From the NCBI GenBank assembly GCA_046302715.1, contig JBKCHQ010000174.1, positions 1-58,878 of the forward strand: a DNA stretch of 58,878 nt, written 5' to 3'. Of this stretch, positions 18,323-28,122 are shown piece by piece; positions within the stretch are counted from its first letter, which is position 1; each line of letters starts with the position of its first letter. A program made the translations under genes and the position numbers. The notes under the pieces were generated by a model. That model was given only the letters and a program-made list of their open reading frames with translations, was not told the DNA's origin and searched no databases. The DNA is from CAMCXT01 sp046302715. Its GTDB lineage: Bacteria > Bacteroidota > Bacteroidia > M30B66.

Positions 18323-20851
18323 TTGAAATCGGTGATCCAACACTTAACAACAGGTTTATTCACATTATTTTTTGCTGTCGGAGGCTGGGCACAGATAACC
18401 GATAAAGGATCTGGAACCATAAACGTGCGCACCGACTCGCTTAAGGAAGATACCGTTTCAAAAGGATTAAAGGCATCGCCCGATGCGCTCGACAAAGAAG
18501 TAATTTATTCTTCGGACGATTCTATGCGTTTTGATCTGGAGAACAAAAAGATTTATCTCTATGGGAATGCCGATGTGAAATACGATAAAATTCATCTTCA
18601 GGCAGCCTATATAGAGATTGACTGGTCTACTAATATTATTCATGCCGAAGGACGCATTGATTCTGCGGGAAATAAAATTGGAAGCCCTAAGTTTTCAGAA
18701 GGGAGTCAGAATTTTGATGCCTTGAAAATGGACTATAATTTTAAAACCAAAAAAGGCAAAATTACTAAAGTATATACCCAGCAAGGCGAAGGGTTTCTTT
18801 TGGGGGAACAGGTGAAAAAAGATGAAAACAATGCCTTTTTCGTAAAGAATGGAAAATTCACCACCTGTAATTTGCCCGACCATCCTCACTTTTACATTAA
18901 TGCCACCAAGGTTAAGGTTATACCCGACGATAAAATTGTAACCGGACCGGCAAATCTTGTTATTGAGGAAATTCCTAGTCCATTGCTGGTTCCTTTCGGA
19001 ATTTTCCCCAATACCTCAGGCCGAAAATCGGGGATTTTATTTCCTACCTATGGCGAATCACCAGGCCTTGGCTTCTTTCTAATGGATGGCGGCTATTACT
19101 GGGGCCTCAACGACCATTTTGATGCATCGTTGCGAGGCGATATTTATTCGCGGGGCAGCTGGGGGCTCAAAGCGGGCAGCAGCTACAACTACCGTTACCG
19201 TTTCAACGGCAATGTGGATATGCGCTATGCTACCATTTTACAAGGCGATCCCGAACTATTGGGCTCATCGGTAATTAAGAGCTTTTTTATTACCTGGCGG
19301 CATAATCAGGACCCAAAATCGAGGCCCAACTCACGCTTTTCGGCCAATGTAAACGCCGGTTCCTCCGATTACAATCAGCTTAACTCGTTTAATACCAACA
19401 ACATTGTTGCAAACACCTTTCAGTCGGCGGTAACCTGGAGTAAAACCTTTGCCCGTGCACCCTTAAACCTAAACGTTTCGGCAGGGCACAGCCAAAATAC
19501 CCAAACACGCATTATTACCGTAAATGCGCCCGAAATACAGCTCAATATGAATCGTATTTTCCCGTTTAAACGGAAAAATGCAGTGGGAGCACAACGTTTT
19601 TATGAAAAGATAGGAATTACTGGCACCCTGCAAAGTAGAAATACCATATCGCAGCCCGACTCGATATATATGCAGCCCGGCCTTGCCCGAAAATTTAACA
19701 ACGGAGTGCAGTTTCAATTGCCTTTAACTACCTCATTCCAGATGCTGCGTTATTTTACCGTTACGCCGTCGTTTAATTTAACAGGACGCGGATATTTTAG
19801 CAATATTCGCAAGCGTTACGATGCCGAAAATCAGCAAACCGTAACCGACACCATTAGGCAATTTAGCCAGTTATGGGAATACAATGCATCGGTTAATGCC
19901 AGTACAAGGGTTTATTCGTTTTTAAAGTTGGGGAAAAACACGGTGAGACATGTAGCCACAGTTCAAGCGGGGTTTAGATACCAGCCCGATTTTAGTACTG
20001 AGGAATTTGGCTTTTTCGGAGCAGGTGGAACCTTGGCTTCGTATTCGCCCTACGAACAGGGAATTTACGGTCAGCCCAGCAGAGGTAAGCAGGGCACTAT
20101 TAATATTGGGGTAAACAATAATATTGAGGCCAAGGTGCGCTCACAATCCGATTCGACCGGTAGCGGACTCAAGAAAATTACACTGCTCGATGCTTTTAAC
20201 TTCAACACCGGGTATAATCTGGCAGTTGATACGCTTAATTTGCAACCACTTACCATAAATGCCCGAACCAAAATTGCCCGCAAGGTAGATTTGGTTTACA
20301 GCAGTTCCTGGGATTGGTATGCTTTTGATACCGTAAGTTTAAGGCGCATCAATGTGCTGGAATACAATACCAGCGGCAAATGGCTGCGGCATCAAAACAC
20401 ATCGCTGGCTATAAATACCATGCTGGCATCCGCCGCACCCAAAAATAATGCAGCAGCAGAACAGCAGGAAGGCGGTAAGGAAATGATGAATAATCCTAAT
20501 GCTTACGTGAACTTCAACATACCCTGGAGTTTTTCGGGAGGCATAATTATCGGTCAAACGCAAAGCGGTGCTCAAATTTTGAGAAACGCTATTTTAAATT
20601 TCAGTGGCGATGTTTCTCTTACGGAAAAGTGGAAGATTTCGTTTTCGTCGGGGTATGATTTCGAACAAAAAGAAATCGCCTTTACTTCCATCGATATTTA
20701 TCGCGACTTACACTGCTGGGAGATGCGTTTTAATTGGATTCCTTTCGGATTTCGCCAAAGCTATAATTTTACCATTAATGTAAAATCGGGAATGCTGCAG
20801 GACCTTAAGCTCAACCGCAGACGTCAGTGGTTTGACTTGCAGGATGAGTAA
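18323..20851 (+). CDS. lptD: LPS-assembly outer membrane protein LptD
   Basis: The product is 842 residues from a TTG start at 18323; an in-frame TAA lies seven codons upstream and the next ATG is far inside, past the signal peptide. The signal peptide ends at GGWAQ. An OstA/LptA-like N-terminal domain follows (about 50-195, with IYLYGNADVKYDKIHLQAAYIEIDWS broken over two strands and PLLVPFGIFPNTSGRKSGI at the barrel start), then a large beta-barrel with alternating aromatic strands to the end. LptD inserts lipopolysaccharide in the outer leaflet. Large size and low similarity to enterobacterial LptD are usual in Bacteroidota. No second gene of the Lpt pathway is next to it. Confidence 0.88.
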   Translation: MKSVIQHLTTGLFTLFFAVGGWAQITDKGSGTINVRTDSLKEDTVSKGLKASPDALDKEVIYSSDDSMRFDLENKKIYLYGNADVKYDKIHLQAAYIEIDWSTNIIHAEGRIDSAGNKIGSPKFSEGSQNFDALKMDYNFKTKKGKITKVYTQQGEGFLLGEQVKKDENNAFFVKNGKFTTCNLPDHPHFYINATKVKVIPDDKIVTGPANLVIEEIPSPLLVPFGIFPNTSGRKSGILFPTYGESPGLGFFLMDGGYYWGLNDHFDASLRGDIYSRGSWGLKAGSSYNYRYRFNGNVDMRYATILQGDPELLGSSVIKSFFITWRHNQDPKSRPNSRFSANVNAGSSDYNQLNSFNTNNIVANTFQSAVTWSKTFARAPLNLNVSAGHSQNTQTRIITVNAPEIQLNMNRIFPFKRKNAVGAQRFYEKIGITGTLQSRNTISQPDSIYMQPGLARKFNNGVQFQLPLTTSFQMLRYFTVTPSFNLTGRGYFSNIRKRYDAENQQTVTDTIRQFSQLWEYNASVNASTRVYSFLKLGKNTVRHVATVQAGFRYQPDFSTEEFGFFGAGGTLASYSPYEQGIYGQPSRGKQGTINIGVNNNIEAKVRSQSDSTGSGLKKITLLDAFNFNTGYNLAVDTLNLQPLTINARTKIARKVDLVYSSSWDWYAFDTVSLRRINVLEYNTSGKWLRHQNTSLAINTMLASAAPKNNAAAEQQEGGKEMMNNPNAYVNFNIPWSFSGGIIIGQTQSGAQILRNAILNFSGDVSLTEKWKISFSSGYDFEQKEIAFTSIDIYRDLHCWEMRFNWIPFGFRQSYNFTINVKSGMLQDLKLNRRRQWFDLQDE

Positions 20852-20921
20852 TGAAAAAGAGTCACCTCCCTAATTTTCGCTTATTCGACTTTTTAATCGC
20901 CCAGATGAAAAAAATGTTTCA

Positions 20922-21827
20922 CTAGGTTTTCGAGAGTTTTGCCTTAAAATAGTGAATCCATTCGTACACCACACTTAAAAATAACAAGACAAACAGTGCG
21001 AATAAAATCTTGCTGATGCTGGAAACATAATAGGTTCCGTGATTACAAATTTCAATAAACCAAAGTGAAAAAAGGAACAAAGCAGGCAATGGCAGTGTTC
21101 TAAATACAAGGTATTTAAGCCTGGCTTTTAACCATGAAGTACGGTCGTTGGGGCGAATGCTTTTGTTGAGATGATTTTTTATGGGTTTTAACAGCCTTAT
21201 GTAAAGACTATAAATTATGGCGAATAGGGCAACCGGCGGAAACAGCATAACGGTTAGCAAAAGCCCCAGAATGGCGATGGTAAAAAAGGAAACAATTAAA
21301 AATACTGCACCCCACAGCAACCTGAAAAATAAAAATACCGCATAAGCTACACCACCAAGCTTTTCTTCACCGGCATATCGTTTTTCGAACAAACGGCTAT
21401 AAAGGCTGCCCAACCAGTTGCTTGGTGAGTATTTGCCGTCAATGAGCAGTTTTCGGAGAAACATATGAATTTGCGTGGCGCCGGTTAGTCGAAACAAGCG
21501 AACAATATTTTCAATTTCTTTAATGATGGGATGGTTTAGGTTAACCTGTGGCGGTGCCTGATAGGGCCTTTCGCGCCGTACAATATTGGGCCGCTTATGG
21601 TGAATTACCGGACGTGGATTATTAATTTCTTCTTCCGACAAATCAAGCAAAAGTTCGGAAGCTGCCTTGATTTGAACAAATTGTGCCGCAGCATTATCGC
21701 GGGCTACATCGGTAAAATGTTTGTCGGGATGGTAAATCTTAACCAACCTTCTAAACGATTGTTTAACCGCCTCGTGGTTAACAGGCCTCGACAACTCGAG
21801 CAGCGATATGGCTTCGTTTACCGTCAT
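20922..21827 (-). CDS. J-domain membrane protein
   Basis: The product is 301 residues. Residues 1-65 form a J domain with the essential HPD at 33-35 (KIYHPDKHF), which stimulates Hsp70 ATPase activity. There is no Gly/Phe region or zinc domain. From about 165 to 290 there are four hydrophobic helices (YAVFLFFRLLWGAVFLIVSF, ILGLLLTVMLFPPVALFAII, ALFLFSLWF, ILFALFVLLFLSVV). The order is therefore J domain first and membrane part last, unlike DjlA, where the membrane helix comes first. It may recruit DnaK to the inner membrane. The client is not evident from neighbours. Confidence 0.8.
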   Translation of the reverse strand: MTVNEAISLLELSRPVNHEAVKQSFRRLVKIYHPDKHFTDVARDNAAAQFVQIKAASELLLDLSEEEINNPRPVIHHKRPNIVRRERPYQAPPQVNLNHPIIKEIENIVRLFRLTGATQIHMFLRKLLIDGKYSPSNWLGSLYSRLFEKRYAGEEKLGGVAYAVFLFFRLLWGAVFLIVSFFTIAILGLLLTVMLFPPVALFAIIYSLYIRLLKPIKNHLNKSIRPNDRTSWLKARLKYLVFRTLPLPALFLFSLWFIEICNHGTYYVSSISKILFALFVLLFLSVVYEWIHYFKAKLSKT

Positions 21828-21877
21828 TATTAATTAAACCCCAAATCCCAAACCTTATTGTGGTGATGTTTGGCCTG

Positions 21878-21885
21878 CAAATTTA
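21878..21885 (-). promoter_or_regulatory. Possible -7 promoter box for the J-domain protein gene
   Basis: On the minus strand TAAATTTG matches TAnnTTTG, 51 nt before the ATG at 21827, in the divergent region shared with the LpxD-like gene. No -33 match was found. Confidence 0.27.
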
Positions 21886-21914
21886 CACTACCTTTCGGCA
21901 TTCTTTACACCTCT

Positions 21915-22859
21915 ATGAAGCTTAATCCGGCACGCACTTTAAAAGAAATTAGCGAAATACTGGGAGCCCGATATATTGGACCTGAAAACCACGTTATTTC
22001 CGGCATAAACGAAATACACCAGGTGGAGGCAGGCGATCTTTCGTTTGTAGATCATCCCAAATACTATGATAAATGCCTCAATTCGGCTGCAGGAACCATA
22101 CTTATCAATAAGGAGGTGGCCTGTCCCGAGAATAAAGGTTTGATTTTTAGTGATGATCCGGTAGGTGCGTACAATTTTTTGGTAGATTTTTTCAGGCCTT
22201 TTCGGGCGGCAAACCAAATGATATCAGATACGGCATTGGTTGGCAAAAACACCATCATACAGCCCGGAGTTTTTATTGGCCATCATGTAAGTATAGGAGA
22301 AGACTGTGTGATTCATCCAAATGTTACCATTTACGATCATTGTGTAATCGGCAACCGTGTTGAGATACATGCAGGAACGGTGATTGGAGCCGATGCTTTT
22401 TACTACAAGAAACGCAGCACCGGTTACGACAAGCTTCGTTCTGGGGGGCGTGTAATTATTGGCGATGATGTTGAGATTGGGGCAGCCTGCACCATTGATA
22501 AAGGCGTTAGCGGCGATACTGTTATTGGAAAAGGCAGCAAGCTCGACAATCAGATTCATATTGGACATGATACCATAATTGGTGAGCACTGCTTGTTTGC
22601 CGCACAAGTGGGCATTGCCGGAGTTGCCAAAGTTGAGGATGATGTAATTTTATGGGGACAGGTTGGTGTTTCTAAAGACTTGGTAATAGGTAAAGGCGCT
22701 ATTGTGCTGGCGCAATCGGGGGTGCCCAAATCGCTCGAAGGAGGTAAGACGTATTTTGGATCGCCGGTAAGCGATGCCAAATCAAAGATGAAGGAGTTGG
22801 CGGCACTTAAATATCTGCCTGGATTAATTGCGAAAAAGCAATCAGACAGCGACATATAA
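21915..22859 (+). CDS. LpxD-like UDP-3-O-acylglucosamine N-acyltransferase
   Basis: The product is 314 residues from the ATG at 21915 (MKLNPARTLKEI); an upstream in-frame start at 21870 lacks family similarity. The N-terminal domain (about 1-100) fits the LpxD uridine-binding fold. Then come repeated hexapeptides of a left-handed beta-helix (VFIGHHVSIGEDCVIHPN, VEIHAGTVIGADAF), with the catalytic His region NQIHIGHDTIIGEH near residue 215. LpxD adds the N-linked acyl chain to the lipid A precursor. Bacteroidota often hold a second LpxD copy near lpxC; whether this is the lipid A enzyme or a paralogue is open, so no gene symbol is given. Encoded 24 nt upstream of the phosphatase. Confidence 0.86.
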   Translation: MKLNPARTLKEISEILGARYIGPENHVISGINEIHQVEAGDLSFVDHPKYYDKCLNSAAGTILINKEVACPENKGLIFSDDPVGAYNFLVDFFRPFRAANQMISDTALVGKNTIIQPGVFIGHHVSIGEDCVIHPNVTIYDHCVIGNRVEIHAGTVIGADAFYYKKRSTGYDKLRSGGRVIIGDDVEIGAACTIDKGVSGDTVIGKGSKLDNQIHIGHDTIIGEHCLFAAQVGIAGVAKVEDDVILWGQVGVSKDLVIGKGAIVLAQSGVPKSLEGGKTYFGSPVSDAKSKMKELAALKYLPGLIAKKQSDSDI

Positions 22860-22883
22860 TATCATTCCGAGAAAAACCTAGAC

Positions 22884-24104
22884 GTGCTCGAATATTCGAA
22901 AAAAGATCCGGAAGAAAAGCAAAAAGACCAGCTTTATGCCCTTTTGCAAATAACCCGTGCCATTAATAATAATGCATCGGCGGCAGATTTATTCAGCATC
23001 TATGAGTTTATGCTGCACCGTCAACTGGGATTTGACCGCATTGCTTATTGCTCGTTCGACGAAATATGGCGCTGGCCGGTTCATATTGATGCCGACCTCG
23101 ATATTAACCGCATAAAGCCCGAACACGATTTAGAAATGTTTGACGACCTCAGCATTCTCGACCATCGTAAAACCAATGCAGTTTTAGAAGCTTTTGATGT
23201 AGTTATACCGGTTAAACATAAAGGGAGGGCACTTGCCTATTTATTGCTTGGCCAACTAGACCGAAACGGCATACAAACACAGCATAAAGCCGATCTCGAG
23301 TTTGTGCAAATAATCAGCAATATTATTACCGTAGCTATTGAAAACAAACGGCTGTTTAAAGAGAGTATTCAGCAGGAAATGCTGCGCCGAGAGCTCGATA
23401 TGGCACGTGAAGTACAGTCGATGTTTATTCCCTCAATGTTGCCTCAGGATGAGCATTTTGATTTTGCCGCCGTTTATAGGCCCGTAAGGCAAATTGGAGG
23501 TGATTATTACGATTTCATAAGGCTAAACGACCGCGAAGTGCTTTTTTGCATGGCCGATGTATCGGGCAAAGGCGTTGCCGCAGCACTCATAATGGCAAAC
23601 TTTCAGGCTTTTCTTCGAGCACGAGTCAACATAAACAGCGATTTACAAAGTTTGGTTACCGAACTTAACCAGCATGTTGTAGATTGTGCCAAGGGAGAGC
23701 GATTCATTACCCTTTTCATTGCACGCTATCAGATTGATACCCGCTTGCTTGAATATGTAAATGCCGGACATAATCCACCGGTTTTGAATACCGGTGATGA
23801 AACGTTAGTGCTTGATTTGGGAACTACGGGTTTAGGGATGCTCGAAAAGCTGCACCGACTTGAAAGTGGTTTGGTAACCATGCCTCCCGAATCGTTATTA
23901 ATTTGTTACACCGATGGATTGGTGGAACAAGAAAATGAGGGAGGGATTGACTTCGGCCTCGAACAATTACAATCGTGGATTCGGGAACACTTTGAATTAC
24001 GCCCTCAAAACTTTAACGAACAGTTAATACACCATCTCATTAGCTTTAAAGGCAACCAACCTTATCTGGATGATATTTCACTACTCACCTGCCGATTCCA
24101 CTGA
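22884..24104 (+). CDS. SpoIIE/RsbU-type serine phosphatase with N-terminal GAF-like domain
   Basis: The product is 406 residues from a GTG at 22884. Residues about 15-165 look like a GAF sensor domain, followed by a helix with QEMLRRELDMAREVQS. The PP2C-like domain (about 180-405) keeps all metal and catalytic motifs: PVRQIGGDYYDF, ADVSGKGVAAALIMA, YVNAGHNPP, CYTDGLVEQEN and DDISLLTC. This class removes phosphate from anti-anti-sigma factors or other response proteins. No anti-sigma partner is next to it. Its last 24 nt overlap the end of the convergent O-antigen ligase gene, so both ends are fixed. Confidence 0.9.
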   Translation: MLEYSKKDPEEKQKDQLYALLQITRAINNNASAADLFSIYEFMLHRQLGFDRIAYCSFDEIWRWPVHIDADLDINRIKPEHDLEMFDDLSILDHRKTNAVLEAFDVVIPVKHKGRALAYLLLGQLDRNGIQTQHKADLEFVQIISNIITVAIENKRLFKESIQQEMLRRELDMAREVQSMFIPSMLPQDEHFDFAAVYRPVRQIGGDYYDFIRLNDREVLFCMADVSGKGVAAALIMANFQAFLRARVNINSDLQSLVTELNQHVVDCAKGERFITLFIARYQIDTRLLEYVNAGHNPPVLNTGDETLVLDLGTTGLGMLEKLHRLESGLVTMPPESLLICYTDGLVEQENEGGIDFGLEQLQSWIREHFELRPQNFNEQLIHHLISFKGNQPYLDDISLLTCRFH

Positions 24105-25580
24105 TGCATCGTCGGAAATGGATTCAGAACCAGATTTCGTTGCTGCCGATTTCGTGTGATAAATATCGAGTGCCACAATAATGGCTATCATCGACCAAAA
24201 AGGGGCAGCTGCCTTATCCTGATCTAAAAAATTATTGAGAAAACCGTGCAAAAAGTAAGTGAATAAGCCAATAAGTACACCCATGGTTAAAAACTTAATA
24301 CTGCGCTGTTGTGTGCTACGGTAAATACGGCTTGCTGTTATTATGGTTAAAACAATAACCGCAATAATGGACAGCGCGCCCAGTAAACCCTGTTCTGCAA
24401 GCGGCCCCAAATATTCAGAATGTGCATTGCCTAAGGTTCCTGCATTAGTACTCACATAAGTAAGCTCGTAAGAACGCTGAAAAGGAGCATATTTAAAGCG
24501 GTAGGTTCCCGGCCCAAAACCTAGAACAGGTTTGGACCGAAACATGCGAAGTGCCGAGCTCCAGCGATTTATACGCTCCAAATTGGAGGCATCGGATTTA
24601 ATGTTTGATACCGATTTTAAATGCTCTGCCAAATCTTTAGAAGAGCTTTGCTTATTGGCCGCAAACTTCATTTTTATGTCATGGCTGAAATAAAGCCCTA
24701 CACATAGGCATAACACCATGCCCGCCAAAACCACTTTCCAGTTTATTTTAAATAGATAAATCAAATAAATCATGTATGCTCCAACAATGCTTAACCAAGC
24801 CGCACGAGTGTAGGACAATACAATTCCGATTAGGATAATAGAAAAGAAAATGAAAGAGAAAAAACGGTATTGCGGAGTGTAGGATTTATCGAAACTAAAA
24901 ACAAACATAACAGGCAGCATCATGGCGATTACTGCACCATAAATAGTATGGTCCTTAAAAAACGGCTGCATTACCCAATAAAGCGCGTCTTTTTCAATGT
25001 TATAATTAAAGAATTGTACAATTGAATACACTATAACCAAACTTAATGGTACCGTAAAAATCCACAGCCAATAACGGATACGATTAATGTTTTTAAAAAT
25101 CTGCGTAGCGATAAAATAAAAACTTACCACAAACCACAGTCGCGCAATAAAGTATTTAAGAGAAATCAGTGGTAAAGATGATGTTAAGGAGGTGAGAAAC
25201 ATCCACAACAAATGAAAAATAATAGCCAAGGTAACCGGATGGCGTGTAACTTTTAAATCAAATCCACCTTCATACATCAACCTGAAAAAGAACACCAGCA
25301 TAACCCCAAAGAGCAGAGGCTCGGTGGGCATTGTTAGCGCTGCAAACTCACTAAACTCGAGAGTAAGCGATAAGGGCACGGTAAATAATACGAGATAGGT
25401 TAGTTTATCAAGCGATACCAGCGCCGAATAAATGATGAGCAGAAATACAGGAACCGCTGAGAAATAGTAAAACTCTGAAGAAATGAGCAGTCCGTTAATC
25501 AGAATAAAAGCAGCAATCACCCACCAGAAAGCTCCCGATAAACGGGCCGGTTCAATCCTGTTAAGTATCGAGCGGAGCAC
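24081..25580 (-). CDS. O-antigen ligase/polymerase family membrane protein (Wzy_C)
   Basis: The product is 499 residues with about 11 membrane helices. The large periplasmic loop (about 310-395) holds NRWSSALRMFRSKPVLGFGPG and NAHSEYLGPLAEQGLLG, whose Gly motif and conserved His are hallmarks of the ligase/polymerase family. Such enzymes join or attach repeat units of surface polysaccharide in the periplasm. Polymerase and ligase cannot be told apart by sequence. Encoded 1 nt after the Wzz-like gene, with the Wzx-like gene further upstream on the same strand. It overlaps the phosphatase gene by 24 nt at its 3' end. Confidence 0.87.
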   Translation of the reverse strand: MLRSILNRIEPARLSGAFWWVIAAFILINGLLISSEFYYFSAVPVFLLIIYSALVSLDKLTYLVLFTVPLSLTLEFSEFAALTMPTEPLLFGVMLVFFFRLMYEGGFDLKVTRHPVTLAIIFHLLWMFLTSLTSSLPLISLKYFIARLWFVVSFYFIATQIFKNINRIRYWLWIFTVPLSLVIVYSIVQFFNYNIEKDALYWVMQPFFKDHTIYGAVIAMMLPVMFVFSFDKSYTPQYRFFSFIFFSIILIGIVLSYTRAAWLSIVGAYMIYLIYLFKINWKVVLAGMVLCLCVGLYFSHDIKMKFAANKQSSSKDLAEHLKSVSNIKSDASNLERINRWSSALRMFRSKPVLGFGPGTYRFKYAPFQRSYELTYVSTNAGTLGNAHSEYLGPLAEQGLLGALSIIAVIVLTIITASRIYRSTQQRSIKFLTMGVLIGLFTYFLHGFLNNFLDQDKAAAPFWSMIAIIVALDIYHTKSAATKSGSESISDDASVESAGE

Positions 25581-25581
25581 C

Positions 25582-26604
25582 TTAAATAGCTTCTTTTGCC
25601 CGGCGGACGTTTTCCAGAATTAACACTACAATTATAGCCAGCAACGCCGTTGAAAGCGTAGAAACCAAAACAATAAGCCAACGAATAGGGTATGATTTTT
25701 TCTCTGCAGGCTTAGCAAGATTTACAATAAACTTGTGAGGGATTTTATCGGAGGCATCTACCCGAGCTTCTTCATATTTGGTTTTTAGCTGACTTAAGTT
25801 TTTTCGATCGTGCTCCATGTCCTGCTCAATAGCCATGGCCATTCCGCCATACTTGGCAAGAACATCCATTTGCTCTTGAATTTCATCTACCGCCGAAGAA
25901 TTATTGGCCAAAAGCGCCTTGCCATAAGCCTCACTCAAACGTTCTACCTGTGCTTTATAATCGAGTACACCTAAGTCGCGCAATTTGTTGAGCGTGTCCT
26001 CGCGTGCTGCCAGGTAATGCTCAAAATCACGGTACTCTTTCTCTACAATGGCCAATGCTTTTCGGGCTCTTTCATGTTGCATACGTGTTTTAACCGAGTC
26101 GAGTAAATCGGCAATTTCATTGGCAATAGTAGCGGCCAATTTAGGATCCTCGTCCAAAACATCAATACGTACCGAAAGGTATTCGGTGCGGTTAAACGAA
26201 ATGTTTTCCTCAAACTTCTTATTGAGTTTTGTCAAAGGATAAGAGCCCTCAGGGTCTATTCTGTAATGATCGATAAGATTAAACTTTTGTATTACCTGCT
26301 CGCGAACTTCGTCGGAGTTTAGGATTTGTAGCATTTGTTCCACCTGCTCTTCTTCGCCAAATTGTAAGATATTTTCTTTTTCGAAGGCAATTTCGCTGAG
26401 CAATGAGCGCGAAATGGAACTGTTGGTTGTTGGAAACAATACTACCGACGATTTATACTTGGGTTTAATGAAAATTTCGGATGAAAAAATTACCGATGCA
26501 ATGGCGGCAATAAGCACCGCATATCCTATCTGTTTTCTTTTACTCCAAAGAAAAATAATAAGGTTTCTCGAATCGAAAAGGGTGTCGTTATTAGATTGTT
26601 CCAT
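25582..26604 (-). CDS. Wzz-type polysaccharide chain-length regulator
   Basis: The product is 340 residues with a membrane helix at each end (about 27-46 and 310-330; the second is LIVLVSTLSTALLAIIVVLIL) and a large periplasmic helical region between (about 50-305), the Wzz layout. The segment YPIRWLIVL before the second helix fits the proline-rich motif of the family. There is no cytoplasmic kinase domain. It sets polymer length together with a Wzy, and that gene follows after 1 nt. Confidence 0.88.
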   Translation of the reverse strand: MEQSNNDTLFDSRNLIIFLWSKRKQIGYAVLIAAIASVIFSSEIFIKPKYKSSVVLFPTTNSSISRSLLSEIAFEKENILQFGEEEQVEQMLQILNSDEVREQVIQKFNLIDHYRIDPEGSYPLTKLNKKFEENISFNRTEYLSVRIDVLDEDPKLAATIANEIADLLDSVKTRMQHERARKALAIVEKEYRDFEHYLAAREDTLNKLRDLGVLDYKAQVERLSEAYGKALLANNSSAVDEIQEQMDVLAKYGGMAMAIEQDMEHDRKNLSQLKTKYEEARVDASDKIPHKFIVNLAKPAEKKSYPIRWLIVLVSTLSTALLAIIVVLILENVRRAKEAI

Positions 26605-26669
26605 TTATAAAGGTCAGGTTTTTAGAAGCGCAAAAGTATCAATTTAATTCATTCGGCGTCAGAACGCAG

Positions 26670-28109
26670 TTATCCATACTTTAGTATGCGAAAGATTGAT
26701 TTTATATGAATAATGCCTGTAGCAAAGGCATACAAACCACCCGAAAAGAGAAAAACAGAAATCCCCAACATCCAGTTTATCTCCGCTTGTTTAATTGCCC
26801 ATCCCAAAAGAACTGCCCCGACAATAAAAAAGGCTAAACTTATGATGAGCCGATAGTTTAATTTAAATCTAAAGAGTTTTTGCGCCAGCATAATTTGGAT
26901 CACAGCAGTTATAAACTGCGTAATTAGGCTGGAATAGGCGGCCCCTATCGACTTAAAATGCGGAATCAACAAGAAATTGAGCAGCAGGTTTAAGGTCATG
27001 CCAGAAGCAGCCATTATATTGAGCTGCAACAAATTACCATTTGCCGTTAGCAGCGTTCCAAAAATATAGGTGAGCGATGTGGCGATAAAGCAGCCCATAA
27101 TTACCGTGAACACCTCGGCCGATTCTGAAATGTGAGCATCGTATAACAAATCCATAAGCTCATAATTGTAATGATATGCAGCAATTACTACAAGAATTGC
27201 AGGGGTAATGAGTATGGAAAACGATAATTTTACCAATTGCTCCACCGATTCCTGATACCTTATCATTCGTGAAAACATCGGCAATAAAAGGCCCGCAAAT
27301 AAAAATGAAAACATATTGGCCGAATCCAAAACACGGTAGGCCGAGGCATAGATTCCGCTTTCCAGTTTGCCGTCGGGCAGCATCCGTTCCAGCATTACGG
27401 CATCTACCCGATTGTAAAATGTCATCAATAACACCAAAATGGCAAAGGGAAATGATTTCTTTAATATCAGCATAAAGAAAGGCCAGTTCCATTTTAACTT
27501 TAAGAATCGGGCCTTACGCATCACAATAATTAACGTAATAATGGTGGTAATAAGATAAGATAGCGTTTGGGTATACACAAACCAATCTATCGTCATTGGC
27601 TTATCGGTTATGCCTCCCCAAAGCAGCAAGCCACAAAACAGTATCATCAGCGATCGGTCCATCACAGATATTATGCTGTCTGTCGAAAACAGATGCAATC
27701 CGGCCAAATTCGAACGCAGGTACATAATCATAAAGGCCAAAAACTGGTTGAGACCCATCATTACCAAAAGCTGCATTTGAAAAGCACTGTACCCAATAAA
27801 GTAACCAGCGGTAAGCGTTACCACCATGAATGCCACTCCCAACAAAAGCTTTAATACCAATATGCTCGAAAAATGCTTGGTTATCAGATGGTTGTTTTGT
27901 GCAATGTTCTTGTTGTTGAAATTGGTAATTCCAAAATCAAGCATAATATTCATCAAAAACGAAAAATTAAAGAGGGCGAAATACAGGCCGTAACTCTCGG
28001 TACCCACAACGGTTTGCACCTCTCGTTCAATACCAAATACCCAAAACGGCTTAATCAGTAGATTAAGTGTGAGCAACAGGGCTAGGTTCTTTATGAAGGT
28101 GCGTTGCAT
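26670..28109 (-). CDS. Polysaccharide flippase (Wzx/MATE-like)
   Basis: The product is 479 residues with 12-14 membrane helices through the whole chain. The start RTFIKNLALLLTLNLLIKPF and the middle FAILVLLMTFYNRVDAVMLE are typical of polysaccharide-biosynthesis flippases, which turn lipid-linked repeat units across the inner membrane. It is followed by the Wzz-like gene after 65 nt and then the Wzy-like gene. No glycosyltransferase genes are near, so sugars are assembled from another locus. Confidence 0.88.
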   Translation of the reverse strand: MQRTFIKNLALLLTLNLLIKPFWVFGIEREVQTVVGTESYGLYFALFNFSFLMNIMLDFGITNFNNKNIAQNNHLITKHFSSILVLKLLLGVAFMVVTLTAGYFIGYSAFQMQLLVMMGLNQFLAFMIMYLRSNLAGLHLFSTDSIISVMDRSLMILFCGLLLWGGITDKPMTIDWFVYTQTLSYLITTIITLIIVMRKARFLKLKWNWPFFMLILKKSFPFAILVLLMTFYNRVDAVMLERMLPDGKLESGIYASAYRVLDSANMFSFLFAGLLLPMFSRMIRYQESVEQLVKLSFSILITPAILVVIAAYHYNYELMDLLYDAHISESAEVFTVIMGCFIATSLTYIFGTLLTANGNLLQLNIMAASGMTLNLLLNFLLIPHFKSIGAAYSSLITQFITAVIQIMLAQKLFRFKLNYRLIISLAFFIVGAVLLGWAIKQAEINWMLGISVFLFSGGLYAFATGIIHIKSIFRILKYG

Positions 28110-28122
28110 GGACTTTTAATAG

